Positions 8,117 to 17,511 of a stretch of 59,175 bases of DNA are shown here, piece after piece. The position numbers and the translations under genes are program-made. Numbering within the stretch: the first letter of the stretch is position 1; each line of letters opens with the position of its first letter. Location of the stretch: assembly GCA_022821845.1 (NCBI GenBank), contig JAJECT010000002.1, positions 1 through 59,175 on the forward strand, read 5' to 3'. A model generated the notes under the pieces. The model was not told the DNA's origin. It searched no databases and saw only the letters and a list, made by a program, of their open reading frames with translations. The stretch is from Rhodothermales bacterium. Lineage in GTDB: Bacteria; Bacteroidota; Rhodothermia; Rhodothermales; VXPQ01.

Positions 8117-9175
8117 TCAATAAGCCCGTCTTGCCAGGCGCCCCTGCTTCGCCAGCAATTCGGCGTTGAGCACCGCGCCGCCCGCAGCGCCCCGGATCGT
8201 GTTGTGCGAAAGGACGATAAATTTCACGTCCAGCACTTCGCAGGGACGAATGCGGCCGACCGATACGGTCATGCCGCGCCCCAGGCCGACATGCCGACGG
8301 GGCTGGGGAAAACGCGCGTCCTCGAAAACTTCGATGAATCGCGCAGGGGCCGTCGGCAGGCCATAGTCCGCGATCGGGCTGCGCCACGCGCGCAAGGCGC
8401 TTTTTACGTCTTCCGCCTGCACCTTGCCCGGAAACCGTACGGAAACCGCCTCCAGATGCCCTTCGAGGACGGGCGCCCGCGTACACTGCGCGCTGATGCG
8501 CAGCGCCGCCGGATCGATGCGGCCCTCCGTCAGGCGGCCCAGCAACTTGTTCGGCTCCGTAACCACCTTGTCCTCTTCGCCCGCGATATACGGAACCACA
8601 TTGCCCAGCGCATCCAGCGAAGACACGCCCGGATACCCGGCCCCGGATAGCGCCTGCATGGTCACCACATGCGCCGCATCGACGCCGAAACGGTCGAACA
8701 GCGGCTTGAGCGCGCACACCAGGCCGACCGTACTGCAATTCGGGTTCGTAACGATAAATCCGTCGCCGCGGTCCTGAAAATCGATCAGCCCCGTATGGTC
8801 CGGGTTCACTTCGGGAATGAGCAGCGGAACGTCTTCGGCCATGCGATAATTGCTCGCATTCGAAATCACCGGATAGCCCGCCCGCGCAAAAAGCGGCTCG
8901 ATCTCCCCCGCCGCGGACGAATCCAGGCCCGAGAATACGAAATCGGCGTCGAGGTCCGGCGCAGCCGCCACGACCTCCATGCCTGCGATGCGCGGCGGAA
9001 TAGCCGAGGACCCGATCCAGTTCGCCGCCTCCGCATACCGCTTCCCGGCGGAACGCGCCGAGGCGGCGAGGGCCGTAATCTCGAACCAGGGATGTCCGTC
9101 GAGGACTTCAATAAATTTCTGGCCTACCGCGCCGGTAGCGCCAAGAATGCCCACCCGGAGTTTTTCCTTCGTCAT
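8117..9175 (-). CDS. asd: Aspartate-semialdehyde dehydrogenase
   Basis: Reduces beta-aspartyl phosphate to aspartate semialdehyde with NADPH, the branch point to Met, Thr and Lys. The 352-residue sequence has the dinucleotide-binding GATGAVG (12-18), the catalytic cysteine in NPNCST (C147) and, near the C-terminus, SHNTIRGAAGG. Its length and the pattern around NPNCST fit the archaeal/fungal-type branch of the family rather than the E. coli Asd type. It is third in the minus-strand metY-metX-asd cluster, 93 bases after metX. It is therefore probably under the same SAM riboswitch unless an internal promoter exists. Confidence 0.93.
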   Translation of the reverse strand: MTKEKLRVGILGATGAVGQKFIEVLDGHPWFEITALAASARSAGKRYAEAANWIGSSAIPPRIAGMEVVAAAPDLDADFVFSGLDSSAAGEIEPLFARAGYPVISNASNYRMAEDVPLLIPEVNPDHTGLIDFQDRGDGFIVTNPNCSTVGLVCALKPLFDRFGVDAAHVVTMQALSGAGYPGVSSLDALGNVVPYIAGEEDKVVTEPNKLLGRLTEGRIDPAALRISAQCTRAPVLEGHLEAVSVRFPGKVQAEDVKSALRAWRSPIADYGLPTAPARFIEVFEDARFPQPRRHVGLGRGMTVSVGRIRPCEVLDVKFIVLSHNTIRGAAGGAVLNAELLAKQGRLARRAY

Positions 9176-9268
9176 GCGCTTTGTTTCGTACGTTGCAATG
9201 CGGCGGCGCCGGGATAAAACAAGGCGTACGCCATGGCATCCTGCCGAACGCCCGCAACGCCTGCAATC

Positions 9269-10345
9269 TCAAACGCCCATAAGTTTTTCGCTCCGAACCA
9301 CAGGCGCGCGCGGCGGTTCCGGGCGCCGCAATTCCTCCGCTATCCACGAGCGCAGGATCCGGTCCAATTGCGCGAATTCGATCAGGAACGCATCGTGTCC
9401 GGCGGGCGAGCGAATGACTTCGAGGCGGGCGCCGGGAACGAGCGAAGCCAGCTCCTCCTGTTCGGCCAACGGGTACAACACATCGGTATCCACGCCTATC
9501 ACCAGCGTTTTGCGATCTATGCCGCGCAAAACGTCCTCGTAGTCTCCGCGTCCTCGCGCTACGTCGTGCGTATCCATTTGCCGGGTGAGATGCACGTAAC
9601 AATTGGCGTCGAACCGATCCGCCAGCTTGGCGCCCTGGTAACGCAGGTAGCTCTCGACGGCGAACAGATCGTCGGCGGCTTCCTGGGGATTTCGTCCGAA
9701 TCGCGCGGCGAGCGAACCCGGAGAGCGGTACGTCAGCATGGCGATCATGCGCGCCGCAGCCAGGCCTTGCCGGGGCTGTTCCGCGTAGCGGCCGCCGTTC
9801 CAGCCGGCGTCCGCATAAATGGCCTGCCGCTGCGCCTCGCTGAATCCGATGCACCAGGCGGAATGCCGCCCCCCTACCGCGATTGGCGCGACGCCGTCCA
9901 CGAAATCGTCCTCAAAGGCCCATTCGAGCGCCTGCATGCCGCCCATGGACCCCCCAAGCGCGCACAGCGCCCGACGCGCGCCAAGCGTTTCCAGCGCCCG
10001 GCGGTGCGCCCGCACCGTATCGCGAATCGTTATGGCCGGGAAGGAGGGGCCGTACGGACCGCCCGTCTCGGGGTTAATCGAGACGGGCGAGGCCGAACCG
10101 TACGGCGACCCCAATACATTCAGGCATACGACGAAGAACCGGTTCGTATCGAGCGTTCGACCCGGCCCGATAAGCGGTCCCCACCATTCGTCCGCCGCCG
10201 AACTGCCCGTCAGGGCATGGCAAACGACGATGGCGTTGTCGCCTTGCGCGTTCAGTTCGCCCCAGGACGAAAACGCGACGGACACGTCCGTCAGCGTGCG
10301 TCCCGATTCAAGCTGGAGCGACGGAAGCCTGATTGCCTCAGCCAT
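9269..10345 (-). CDS. metX: Homoserine O-acetyltransferase (MetX, alpha/beta-hydrolase fold)
   Basis: Acylates homoserine, the first committed step of methionine synthesis, giving the substrate of MetY. The 358-residue sequence shows the MetX landmarks: CHALTGSSAADEWW (42-55) and LNVLGSPYGSASPVSINP. The nucleophile serine is in GGSMGGMQ (S133), and the C-terminal Asp/His of the triad lie in VIGVDTDVLYP and SPAGHDAF. Acetyl versus succinyl donor cannot be settled by eye, although MetX-type enzymes usually use acetyl-CoA. It lies 17 bases after metY and is clearly in the same operon. Confidence 0.92.
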   Translation of the reverse strand: MAEAIRLPSLQLESGRTLTDVSVAFSSWGELNAQGDNAIVVCHALTGSSAADEWWGPLIGPGRTLDTNRFFVVCLNVLGSPYGSASPVSINPETGGPYGPSFPAITIRDTVRAHRRALETLGARRALCALGGSMGGMQALEWAFEDDFVDGVAPIAVGGRHSAWCIGFSEAQRQAIYADAGWNGGRYAEQPRQGLAAARMIAMLTYRSPGSLAARFGRNPQEAADDLFAVESYLRYQGAKLADRFDANCYVHLTRQMDTHDVARGRGDYEDVLRGIDRKTLVIGVDTDVLYPLAEQEELASLVPGARLEVIRSPAGHDAFLIEFAQLDRILRSWIAEELRRPEPPRAPVVRSEKLMGV

Positions 10346-10362
10346 GAATCGATGCGTTGTCT

Positions 10363-11760
<1,398 letters not shown>

Positions 11761-11828
11761 TCAGAGGCTCTTCCCGAAGAGATGGAGGCTGCAAGCGGCG
11801 CAGCCTTCGCGCCGGACAGGAGGGGCAT

Positions 11829-11863
11829 AAAAAAACCCCTTCCGCGCCGACGGGCGGAAGAGG
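11829..11863 (-). terminator. Rho-independent terminator of the SAM riboswitch expression platform
   Basis: On the minus strand a GC-rich stem (CCTCTTCCGC pairing with GCGGAAGGGG, one mismatch, 8-base loop) is followed directly by seven U residues (positions 11835-11829). It lies about 30 bases after the aptamer P1 stem and 131 bases before the metY start, as expected for a transcription-attenuating OFF switch. Confidence 0.85.
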
Positions 11864-11893
11864 CAGTGTCCTTTCGGACAGGGAATCTCTCCC

Positions 11894-12045
11894 GCTCATC
11901 TTTCCTCGCGGGTTTCCGGGACGCCTGGAGCGTCGCGAAGCGAGGCAGGACTTGGCACCTTTCCTGCCCGGCGGGTAGGTCCCGACCGAACAAGGCGGTT
12001 GCCAGGGCTTCAAAGGGCCTGCACCCTCCACCCTTCTGGATGAGC
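11894..12045 (-). promoter_or_regulatory. SAM-I riboswitch (S-box) upstream of metY
   Basis: Read on the minus strand, the P1 strands GCTCATC (12045-12039) and GATGAGC (11900-11894) are perfectly complementary. Between them lie the S-box core segments: GGTGGAGGG, CCCTTTGAAGCCCTGGCAACC and, after a variable hairpin, AAGGTGCCAAGTCC. The order and spacing match the SAM-I aptamer (kink-turn, pseudoknot loop, junction). SAM binding should stabilise P1 and favour the adjacent terminator, turning off metY-metX-asd. The rest of the 491-base gap (to 12188) holds the presumed promoter and the 3' flank of the lipoprotein gene. Confidence 0.93.
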
Positions 12046-12188
12046 TATCTGAAACATCGTTTCATGGGCCTTGAAACAGGCGCGTTCCGGCCAGGTTCCC
12101 GAAAACGGAAATTTTTTTCGAAGGCGTGTTTTTAGGGGAGGGCACCGGGCGCACAGGAGCCGGCGCCTGTCGCGGGGCAGCCTGCGCC

Positions 12189-13145
12189 CTACAGCGTTCC
12201 CAGGCAATAATCGCCCCCGTCCCGCTGTATGAAATCGAAAAACGGGGTGTCAGCGACTGCCCTGCTGGAGGGATATAGCGTGGCTTCCTCATTGTACCCT
12301 CCAACGACCAGGCCATACCCGTTCTCCACGTTCGAAAGCGTACCCGGCTGAGCCAATAGGCGTCCGTCTGCCGGGTCGCCCCCTGGCGGGTCCCATTCAA
12401 AACTCCCGACCGTGACTTCCAGGCCTAACCTCAATAGGGCAAGCCCATCCTGCGTGGGATTCCTGAAGTTAATCCCCGTATCGTCATGATAGTATGATCG
12501 CATGGTCTCGTACAGCAGGTTCAGATCCGTTGTGAATTCCCACCCGCGATCCAGTTTTTCCTCCATGCCCTTTTGGGAAAACGCATAGCGGCGGCGAGGA
12601 GTCGCACATACCGTATCGGAGGCATTCACATGATAAAACGAGACCTCGTATACGGTTTCTATGCGAACAAGGGAGAATGGCTCATCGGCGACGCCCAGGA
12701 CGCGCACATGCAGGTCTCGCGTACCCGCATCGCTATCCTCGACACGCACATCTCCGGGCACCTCCAACTCTACGAAGGTATGCTCTCCGTCGGAGCGTAC
12801 CACTTCCATGCGATGACGACTCCCGTACCCGGGCGTAAAATCGGCCCAATAGATATGATCCAGTTGCCCCGTAGCGTTGGCCGCCACCGAATCTCGCCAT
12901 ACATAAGCCTTGCCGCTACCCAGGTCGGTTGAGGTAACGACCGCATCAAGCGCCTCTCCCGTTTCCGGGAAAAGAAGGTCTTCCACGGGAGCCACAAGCA
13001 CCGTTTGCATAAGCAACCGGGGATTAAAAACGCCGTACAGCGAAAACGGCTCGTCCACTCCAGTCGGTCCCGCCACATCCTCCTCGCAACCGGCAAGGCT
13101 CAGGAAAAACAACAAGGCAGCGGCACAAAAATAATATCTGCGCAT
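12189..13145 (-). CDS. Lipoprotein of a three-copy tandem family, copy 1
   Basis: A 318-residue protein with a lipoprotein signal peptide (lipobox LAGC, Cys20, followed by acidic residues), so it is probably membrane-anchored on the outside. I do not recognise the family with certainty. The body looks all-beta and is vaguely like the Bacteroidota DUF4249 lipoproteins. It shares near-identical N-terminal (about residues 1-125) and C-terminal (about 220-318, ending DYCLGTL) parts with the genes at 13511 and 14731, whereas residues 125-220 diverge strongly. Conserved cysteines sit in the variable core (VCATPRR) and near the C-terminus. Each copy has its own upstream region. Confidence 0.7.
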   Translation of the reverse strand: MRRYYFCAAALLFFLSLAGCEEDVAGPTGVDEPFSLYGVFNPRLLMQTVLVAPVEDLLFPETGEALDAVVTSTDLGSGKAYVWRDSVAANATGQLDHIYWADFTPGYGSRHRMEVVRSDGEHTFVELEVPGDVRVEDSDAGTRDLHVRVLGVADEPFSLVRIETVYEVSFYHVNASDTVCATPRRRYAFSQKGMEEKLDRGWEFTTDLNLLYETMRSYYHDDTGINFRNPTQDGLALLRLGLEVTVGSFEWDPPGGDPADGRLLAQPGTLSNVENGYGLVVGGYNEEATLYPSSRAVADTPFFDFIQRDGGDYCLGTL

Positions 13146-13240
13146 TCAGGTCCTGCAATTGCGTACGGGGAAGCCTATGGGGCAAATGGTACATACGCCC
13201 GGAACGAAACACAAGGGTTTCATTCATTTTTCACCTGTGC
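13146..13240 (-). promoter_or_regulatory. Shared upstream (promoter) segment of lipoprotein copy 1
   Basis: The first 90 or so bases upstream of copy 1 are nearly identical to those upstream of copy 2 (14462-14555). On the minus strand both contain a TTG about 20 bases before an AT-rich TACCATTTG segment, which is compatible with the Bacteroidota -33/-7 pattern (TTG ... TAnnTTTG), though with one extra base. Exact promoter assignment is tentative. The conservation points to shared regulation of the paralogues or recent duplication. Confidence 0.4.
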
Positions 13241-13255
13241 CCGCCGCGCCTCTGG

Positions 13256-13355
13256 CTAATGTCTCAGAGCGCGACATGCCTGCATCGTTGAAATCAATAG
13301 AAACCGGTGCATCATGGACGTGACGCGCCCTTCGGAGGCTGCGAGGGGCGCCTGG
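13256..13355 (-). repeat. Decayed fragment of the 255-bp TIR element
   Basis: The stretch resembles the copy at 58924-59175 from its CATGCCYGSATCRTTGAAAT part through GGACGTGACGCGCCCTTCGG and GGCTGCGAGGGGC. It has substitutions and a deletion and lacks both termini, so it is an old, broken copy. The gap 13146-13510 (365 bases) contains this, the promoter segment above and the possible transposase remnant below. Confidence 0.7.
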
Positions 13356-13377
13356 AGCATCCCTCTGGGGCGATCCA

Positions 13378-13482
13378 GCATCTGCGGAATTACCGCAAGG
13401 GGCGGCGCCGGGGCTTGCAGAAGAGTGCGACGCAGGTCTATGCGCTGTTTGCCCTGGCTATTTCGATATGGCGCGCAAGAAA
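13378..13482 (+). pseudogene. Possible C-terminal remnant of a DDE transposase
   Basis: In the frame of positions 13388-13390 the translation reads HLRNYRKGRRRGLQKSATQ followed by VYALFALAISIWRARNR. This recalls the basic, helical C-terminal end of IS4/IS5/IS1182-type transposases (arginine-rich stretch, then a hydrophobic helix ending in Arg). There is no N-terminal part or catalytic residue, and the segment lies directly beside the decayed TIR-element copy. The identification is by pattern only and could be chance. Confidence 0.25.
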
Positions 13483-13510
13483 CCGGCGCCTGTCGCGGGA
13501 CAGGCATGCC

Positions 13511-14461
13511 CTACAGCGTTCCCAAGCAGTAATCGCCGCCGTCCCGCTGTATGTAATCGAAGAACGGGGTGTCGGCGACTGCCCTGAAAGAGGGATATAA
13601 CACGGTCTCCTCATTGTACCCCCCGGCTACGAGACCATACCCATTATCCACGTTTGAAAGCGTACCCGGATGAACCAGTACGCGCTCGTCCGACGGATCA
13701 CCCCCCGGCGGGTCCCAATCCGCACTGCCAACAGTAATGTCAAGCCATATCCCGAATAAAGCAAGACCGTCCGTATCCGGGTTCCAAAACTCAATTCCCG
13801 TATCGTCGTGATAATATGATCGCATCGTTTCGTACGGCAGGCTCAAGTTAATATCTAATTCCCAGCCATTTTCAATTTCAATTTCCTTATTATTATATGA
13901 AAATGTATAATTTTTTAAAGGCGTACTACACGGCGTATTTGATTTAAATTTATCATAAAAACGTACACTATATATAACATCTATCCGAACCAATAAAAAA
14001 TCAGACATGCCTTTAGCAGTAACCATAATATCCCGAGTATTCGAATCATAATAATTGATTCGAACTTCTCCAGGAATTTCTATATTTACGACGCTCTTGG
14101 CACCATCGGATCGCACCACTTCCATGCGATGACGACTCCCGTATCCGGGCGTAAAATCAGCCCAATAGATATGATCCAATTGGCCCGTAGCGTTGGCCAC
14201 GACAGAATCCTGCCATACATACACCTTGCCGCTACCCAGGTCGGTTGACGTTACGACCGCATCAAGCGCCTCTCTCGTTTCCGGGAAAAGCAGGTCTTCC
14301 ACAGGGCCCACAAGCACCGTCTGCATAGGCAGCCGAGGATTAAAAACGCCGTACATCGAAAACGGCTCGTCCACGCCGGTCGGCCCCGCCACGTCTTCCT
14401 CGCATCCGACAAGGCTCAGGATCAACAACAAGGGAACAGCACAAAAATAATATCTGCGCAT
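13511..14461 (-). CDS. Lipoprotein of a three-copy tandem family, copy 2 (AT-rich mosaic core)
   Basis: A 316-residue paralogue of the genes at 12189 and 14731 with lipobox LVGC (Cys20). The ends are nearly identical to the other copies, but the core (residues about 122-205, DNA 13845-14095) is strikingly AT-rich and uses Lys, Asn, Ile and Tyr codons rare elsewhere in the window. It nevertheless keeps the reading frame, the Cys in CSTP and the overall pattern (YYDSNTRDIMV matching the DSDAGTRDLHV of copy 1). This suggests replacement of the core by recombination with a diverged donor. Function is unknown. Confidence 0.7.
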   Translation of the reverse strand: MRRYYFCAVPLLLILSLVGCEEDVAGPTGVDEPFSMYGVFNPRLPMQTVLVGPVEDLLFPETREALDAVVTSTDLGSGKVYVWQDSVVANATGQLDHIYWADFTPGYGSRHRMEVVRSDGAKSVVNIEIPGEVRINYYDSNTRDIMVTAKGMSDFLLVRIDVIYSVRFYDKFKSNTPCSTPLKNYTFSYNNKEIEIENGWELDINLSLPYETMRSYYHDDTGIEFWNPDTDGLALFGIWLDITVGSADWDPPGGDPSDERVLVHPGTLSNVDNGYGLVAGGYNEETVLYPSFRAVADTPFFDYIQRDGGDYCLGTL

Positions 14462-14505
14462 TCAGGTCCTGCAATTGCGTACGGGGAGGCCTATGGGGCA
14501 AATGG

Positions 14506-14667
14506 TACATACGCCCGGAGCAAAACGCAAGGGCTTCATTCATTTTTCAACGAAAAACCTCGACTCGACTTCATGGAGGCCGCTGCCTTCGTATGTTTCC
14601 TGTCCGTATCTTGTCCAATGCGCCGCGGACGCAAAAGGCGACAGCGCGAAACGGATCGCCCGCGGCG
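14506..14667. repeat. 162-bp direct repeat, duplicate of the region upstream of folD
   Basis: Aligns without gaps to 16232-16393 with only a few mismatches (for example CTCGACTCGACTTC versus CTCGCCTCGACTTC). The original segment lies between the small secreted protein gene and folD. Here it sits upstream of lipoprotein copy 2 and contains an orphan copy of the folD upstream DNA that points at nothing but the 3' end of copy 3. Confidence 0.9.
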
Positions 14668-14713
14668 TAAATCGGGACCGAGCGCGCGTTCGTAGCGGTG
14701 TCTGGCGCCTGTC
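14664..14713. repeat. 50-bp stray fragment of the metY coding region
   Basis: Matches metY positions 11590-11639 in the same strand orientation at 48 of 50 bases (differences at the 18th and 40th base). It starts exactly where the folD-upstream duplicate ends (sharing GGCG) and runs into the GGCGCCTGTC motif that precedes the 3' end of all three lipoprotein genes. It therefore joins two repeat modules at short homologies. It is non-coding here. Confidence 0.9.
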
Positions 14714-14730
14714 GCGGGGCAGGCTACGCC

Positions 14731-15687
14731 CTACAGCATTCCCAGGCAGTAATCGCCCCCGTCCCGCTGGATGAAATCGAAGAACGGGGTGTAGCCAACC
14801 ACCCTGCTTGAGGGGTATAGCGCGGCTTCGTCATTGTACCCTCCAACGACCAAGCCGTACCCATTCTCCACGTTCGAAAGCGTACCCGGATGAACCAGTA
14901 CGCGCTCGTCCGACGGATCGCCCCCCGGCGGATTCCATTCGGGGCTGCCAACCGTGAACGCCAAGCGAAGGCGCAACAAGGCCAGGCCGTCCCGAGTCGG
15001 ATTCCAAAAATCAATTCCAGTGTCGTCATGATAATATGATCGCATGGTTTCATAAAAAATATTCATGTCAACGATCAATTCCCATCCGCCATCTATTTTA
15101 TTTTCTGTCCCCTTATGCGAAAAAACATACTGCCGACGCGGGGTCGTACATACTGTAGTAGGGTCATCGATATTGTAAAAAGAAACATCGTATATAGTTT
15201 CTATGCGCGGCAAAACAAAATTCTCATCCTCGATACCCAAAATGCGTACATGCAGGTCTTGCCTTCCCGCCTCGCTACCCTCAACACGCACTTCCCCGGG
15301 TATTTCCACGTTTACAGTGCTTGTCTTTCCATCGGAGCGCACCACTTCCATACGATGATGGCTCCCGTATCCGGGCGTAAAATCAGCCCAATAGATATGA
15401 TCCAGTTGTCCCGTAGCGTTCGCTGCGACCGAATCTCGCCATACATAGGCCTGCCCGCTACCCAAATCGGTTGAGGTTACGAACGCATCAAGCGGCTTCC
15501 CGGAGTTCGGGGCAAGCAAGTCTTCTACGGGAGCCACAAGCACTGTCTGCATAAACAGCCGGGGGTTAAAGACGCCGTACAGCGAGAAAGCCTCGTCCAC
15601 TCCGCCGGGCCCGGCGACCTCCTCCTCGCAACCGGCAAGGCTCAGGAAAAACAACAAGGCAGCGGCACAAAAATAATATCTGCGCAT
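14731..15687 (-). CDS. Lipoprotein of a three-copy tandem family, copy 3
   Basis: A 318-residue paralogue with lipobox LAGC (Cys20) and the same conserved ends (N-terminus to about residue 125; C-terminus ending DYCLGML). Its core is closer to copy 1 than to copy 2 (RVEGSEAGRQDLHVRILG; VCTTPRRQYVFSHKG) but is still clearly diverged. Unlike copies 1 and 2, its upstream sequence differs after about 12 bases, so it may be transcribed from the promoter of the small secreted protein gene 47 bases upstream. Function is unknown. Confidence 0.7.
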   Translation of the reverse strand: MRRYYFCAAALLFFLSLAGCEEEVAGPGGVDEAFSLYGVFNPRLFMQTVLVAPVEDLLAPNSGKPLDAFVTSTDLGSGQAYVWRDSVAANATGQLDHIYWADFTPGYGSHHRMEVVRSDGKTSTVNVEIPGEVRVEGSEAGRQDLHVRILGIEDENFVLPRIETIYDVSFYNIDDPTTVCTTPRRQYVFSHKGTENKIDGGWELIVDMNIFYETMRSYYHDDTGIDFWNPTRDGLALLRLRLAFTVGSPEWNPPGGDPSDERVLVHPGTLSNVENGYGLVVGGYNDEAALYPSSRVVGYTPFFDFIQRDGGDYCLGML

Positions 15688-15734
15688 TCAGGCACTACAT
15701 TATGTTGTGCTCCCGGAAAACCTGATGATTCTAC

Positions 15735-16169
15735 CTAAGGAGCTGTTTCAAGCTCGGCAACGGCACCGCCTATTCCACCTGCTTTTCTAAATCCTACGAC
15801 TCGGATACTGCTTGTCGATGCAACAGTGCCCCTTGCATAATTAAGATAACAAAAATAAGTGCATAGCATACTCGAAACAACCCTCTCTCTCCCATTGCTT
15901 GGCACTTCATAAATCAAGAAGTACGTTGGCTGCGGACCTCCTACGGGTGCGTTATACTTAACCGACCAATTGGTACACTCCCCTACAGTGCCAGTACTGG
16001 ACGTTTTGTATACAAATCCAGAATCTGTGCCGATCTGAACAGTGGCAGACGGGCAGTACCCCTCGCCTGCCGCATTACCGGATTCGGAGAAAACGTCCGC
16101 AGGCGCATGCGAGCCAAGCAGGAACGGAAGCGTCAGGAAAATGGCCAGCGGGCCGGTCAAGCGTTTCAT
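15735..16169 (-). CDS. Small secreted protein of unknown function
   Basis: A 144-residue protein with a clear signal peptide (MKRLTGPLAIFLTLPFLLGS) and no lipobox. The mature part is rich in Ser, Thr, Gly and Val, with four cysteines (in GYCPS, GECTNW, MLCTY and FCYL) that could form two disulfides outside the cytoplasm. It has no recognisable domain. Base composition is lower in GC than the flanking housekeeping genes, like the core of lipoprotein copy 2, hinting at foreign origin. Its upstream region is duplicated upstream of lipoprotein copy 2, and it lies 47 bases before copy 3, so it may be co-expressed with that lipoprotein. Confidence 0.6.
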   Translation of the reverse strand: MKRLTGPLAIFLTLPFLLGSHAPADVFSESGNAAGEGYCPSATVQIGTDSGFVYKTSSTGTVGECTNWSVKYNAPVGGPQPTYFLIYEVPSNGRERVVSSMLCTYFCYLNYARGTVASTSSIRVVGFRKAGGIGGAVAELETAP

Positions 16170-16231
16170 GGCACATGTCGGTTTGGTTACAGAAGGTATT
16201 CAATGTGCGGGCGAAACCCGTGATGTAAAAA

Positions 16232-16393
16232 TACATACGCTCCGAGCAAAACGCAAGGGCTTCATTCATTTTTCAACGAAAAACCTCGCCTCGACTTCAT
16301 GGAGGCCGCTGCCTTCCTATGTTTCCTGTGCGTATCTTGTCCAATGCGCCGCGGACGCAAAAGGCGACAGCGCGAAACGGATCGCCCGCGGCG
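16232..16393. repeat. 162-bp direct repeat upstream of folD
   Basis: Partner of 14506-14667. It occupies most of the divergent gap between the secreted protein gene (starting at 16169) and folD (starting at 16434) and so probably contains promoters for both. On the minus strand there is a TTG, about 19 bases, then TATGTATTTTT, which resembles a Bacteroidota promoter for the secreted protein. Confidence 0.85.
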
Positions 16394-16433
16394 CAAGGAC
16401 CCGCTTCCCGTACTGCCCATTCTTTCCTTCCAA

Positions 16434-17324
16434 ATGACGCAAGCCCGAATCATAGACGGACGCGCCGTAGCGCAAGCCGTCCGCGAAGAAGTCCGCGAAG
16501 AAGTCTCGAACTGGATTGCGCAAGGGCGCCCGGCCCCGCGCCTTGCGGTCGTACTGGTTGGAAACCACCCTGCCTCCGCCTCCTACGTACGCGGCAAACG
16601 CAAGGCTTCCGCCGAAGCAGGCGTGGAAAGCGAAACGCTGCGCCGCGACGACAGCGTATCCGAAGAGGCGCTGCTGGACCTCGTCCATACGCTCAACGCG
16701 GACCAGGAGATCGACGGAATACTCGTGCAATTGCCGCTCCCGGGGCATATTTCCGAAAAACGAATCATCCACGCCATCGATCCGGCGAAAGACGTGGACG
16801 GATTTCATCCCGAAAACGCAGGGCGCCTGCTGATCGGAGACCCGGCGTTCGTATCCGCCACGCCGGCGGGGATCATGGAACTGCTCTCCCGCGCCGGTAT
16901 CGCGCTGCGCGGCCAGCGGGCCGTCATCGTGGGGCGGTCGAATATTGTGGGGAAACCCCTCGCGGCCTTACTGATGCAGCGCGGAACGGACGCCACGGTG
17001 ACGGTCTGCCACAGCCGAACGCAACGCATAGAAGAAATTACGCGAGAAGCCGATATTCTGGTGGCCGCCATAGGCCGGGCCGGATTCGTTACCCGAAACA
17101 TGGTAAAGCCCGGCGCCGCGGTCATCGACGTGGGGATCAACCGGGTGGACGATCCGACGCGGGCGCGAGGCTATCGGCTGGCGGGGGACGTGGATTTCGA
17201 CGACGTACTGGAGCAGGCCGGACATATCACGCCCGTACCCGGCGGCGTAGGCCCCATGACGATAGCCATGTTGCTGCGGAACACGCTGGCCGCCGCGCAG
17301 GGAACGTACCGGCAGAAACCATAA
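16434..17324 (+). CDS. folD: Bifunctional methylene-THF dehydrogenase / methenyl-THF cyclohydrolase
   Basis: Interconverts 5,10-methylene-, methenyl- and 10-formyl-tetrahydrofolate with NADP. The 296-residue sequence starting MTQARIIDG contains the FolD active-site segment SYVRGKRKASAEAG (Tyr and Lys), the QLPLPGHISEKRI signature, DVDGFHPENAG, GRSNIVGKPLAALL (NADP-binding) and the C-terminal TPVPGGVGPMTIAML signature. The frame is open further upstream but that part is the 162-bp repeat, so the Met at 16434 is preferred. It is monocistronic in appearance: the arginine operon begins after a 316-base gap containing a terminator. Confidence 0.97.
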   Translation: MTQARIIDGRAVAQAVREEVREEVSNWIAQGRPAPRLAVVLVGNHPASASYVRGKRKASAEAGVESETLRRDDSVSEEALLDLVHTLNADQEIDGILVQLPLPGHISEKRIIHAIDPAKDVDGFHPENAGRLLIGDPAFVSATPAGIMELLSRAGIALRGQRAVIVGRSNIVGKPLAALLMQRGTDATVTVCHSRTQRIEEITREADILVAAIGRAGFVTRNMVKPGAAVIDVGINRVDDPTRARGYRLAGDVDFDDVLEQAGHITPVPGGVGPMTIAMLLRNTLAAAQGTYRQKP

Positions 17325-17511
17325 GGCAACGTTCCGTATTATCTATAATGCCTGCTATGGAAACGTTCTGCCCTTTACCGGCGTACCAGCGGAAATTAAC
17401 GTGCGCCCACGCCCCCATGCATGCATTCCCCGCCGATAGAAACCGTTTCGCCCTCTCCCCGCTGCGTCTGCGACGAGGAGACATTCTTTTCATGTGGAGA
17501 AGCGCTTCGCC

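Noticed and set aside
12110-12188. Inverted repeat after lipoprotein copy 1 as its terminator
   Set aside because: The stem is imperfect and no U run follows on the minus strand.
16299-16433. Upstream extension of FolD
   Set aside because: This part is the 162-bp repeat that also occurs away from folD; FolD homology begins at 16434.
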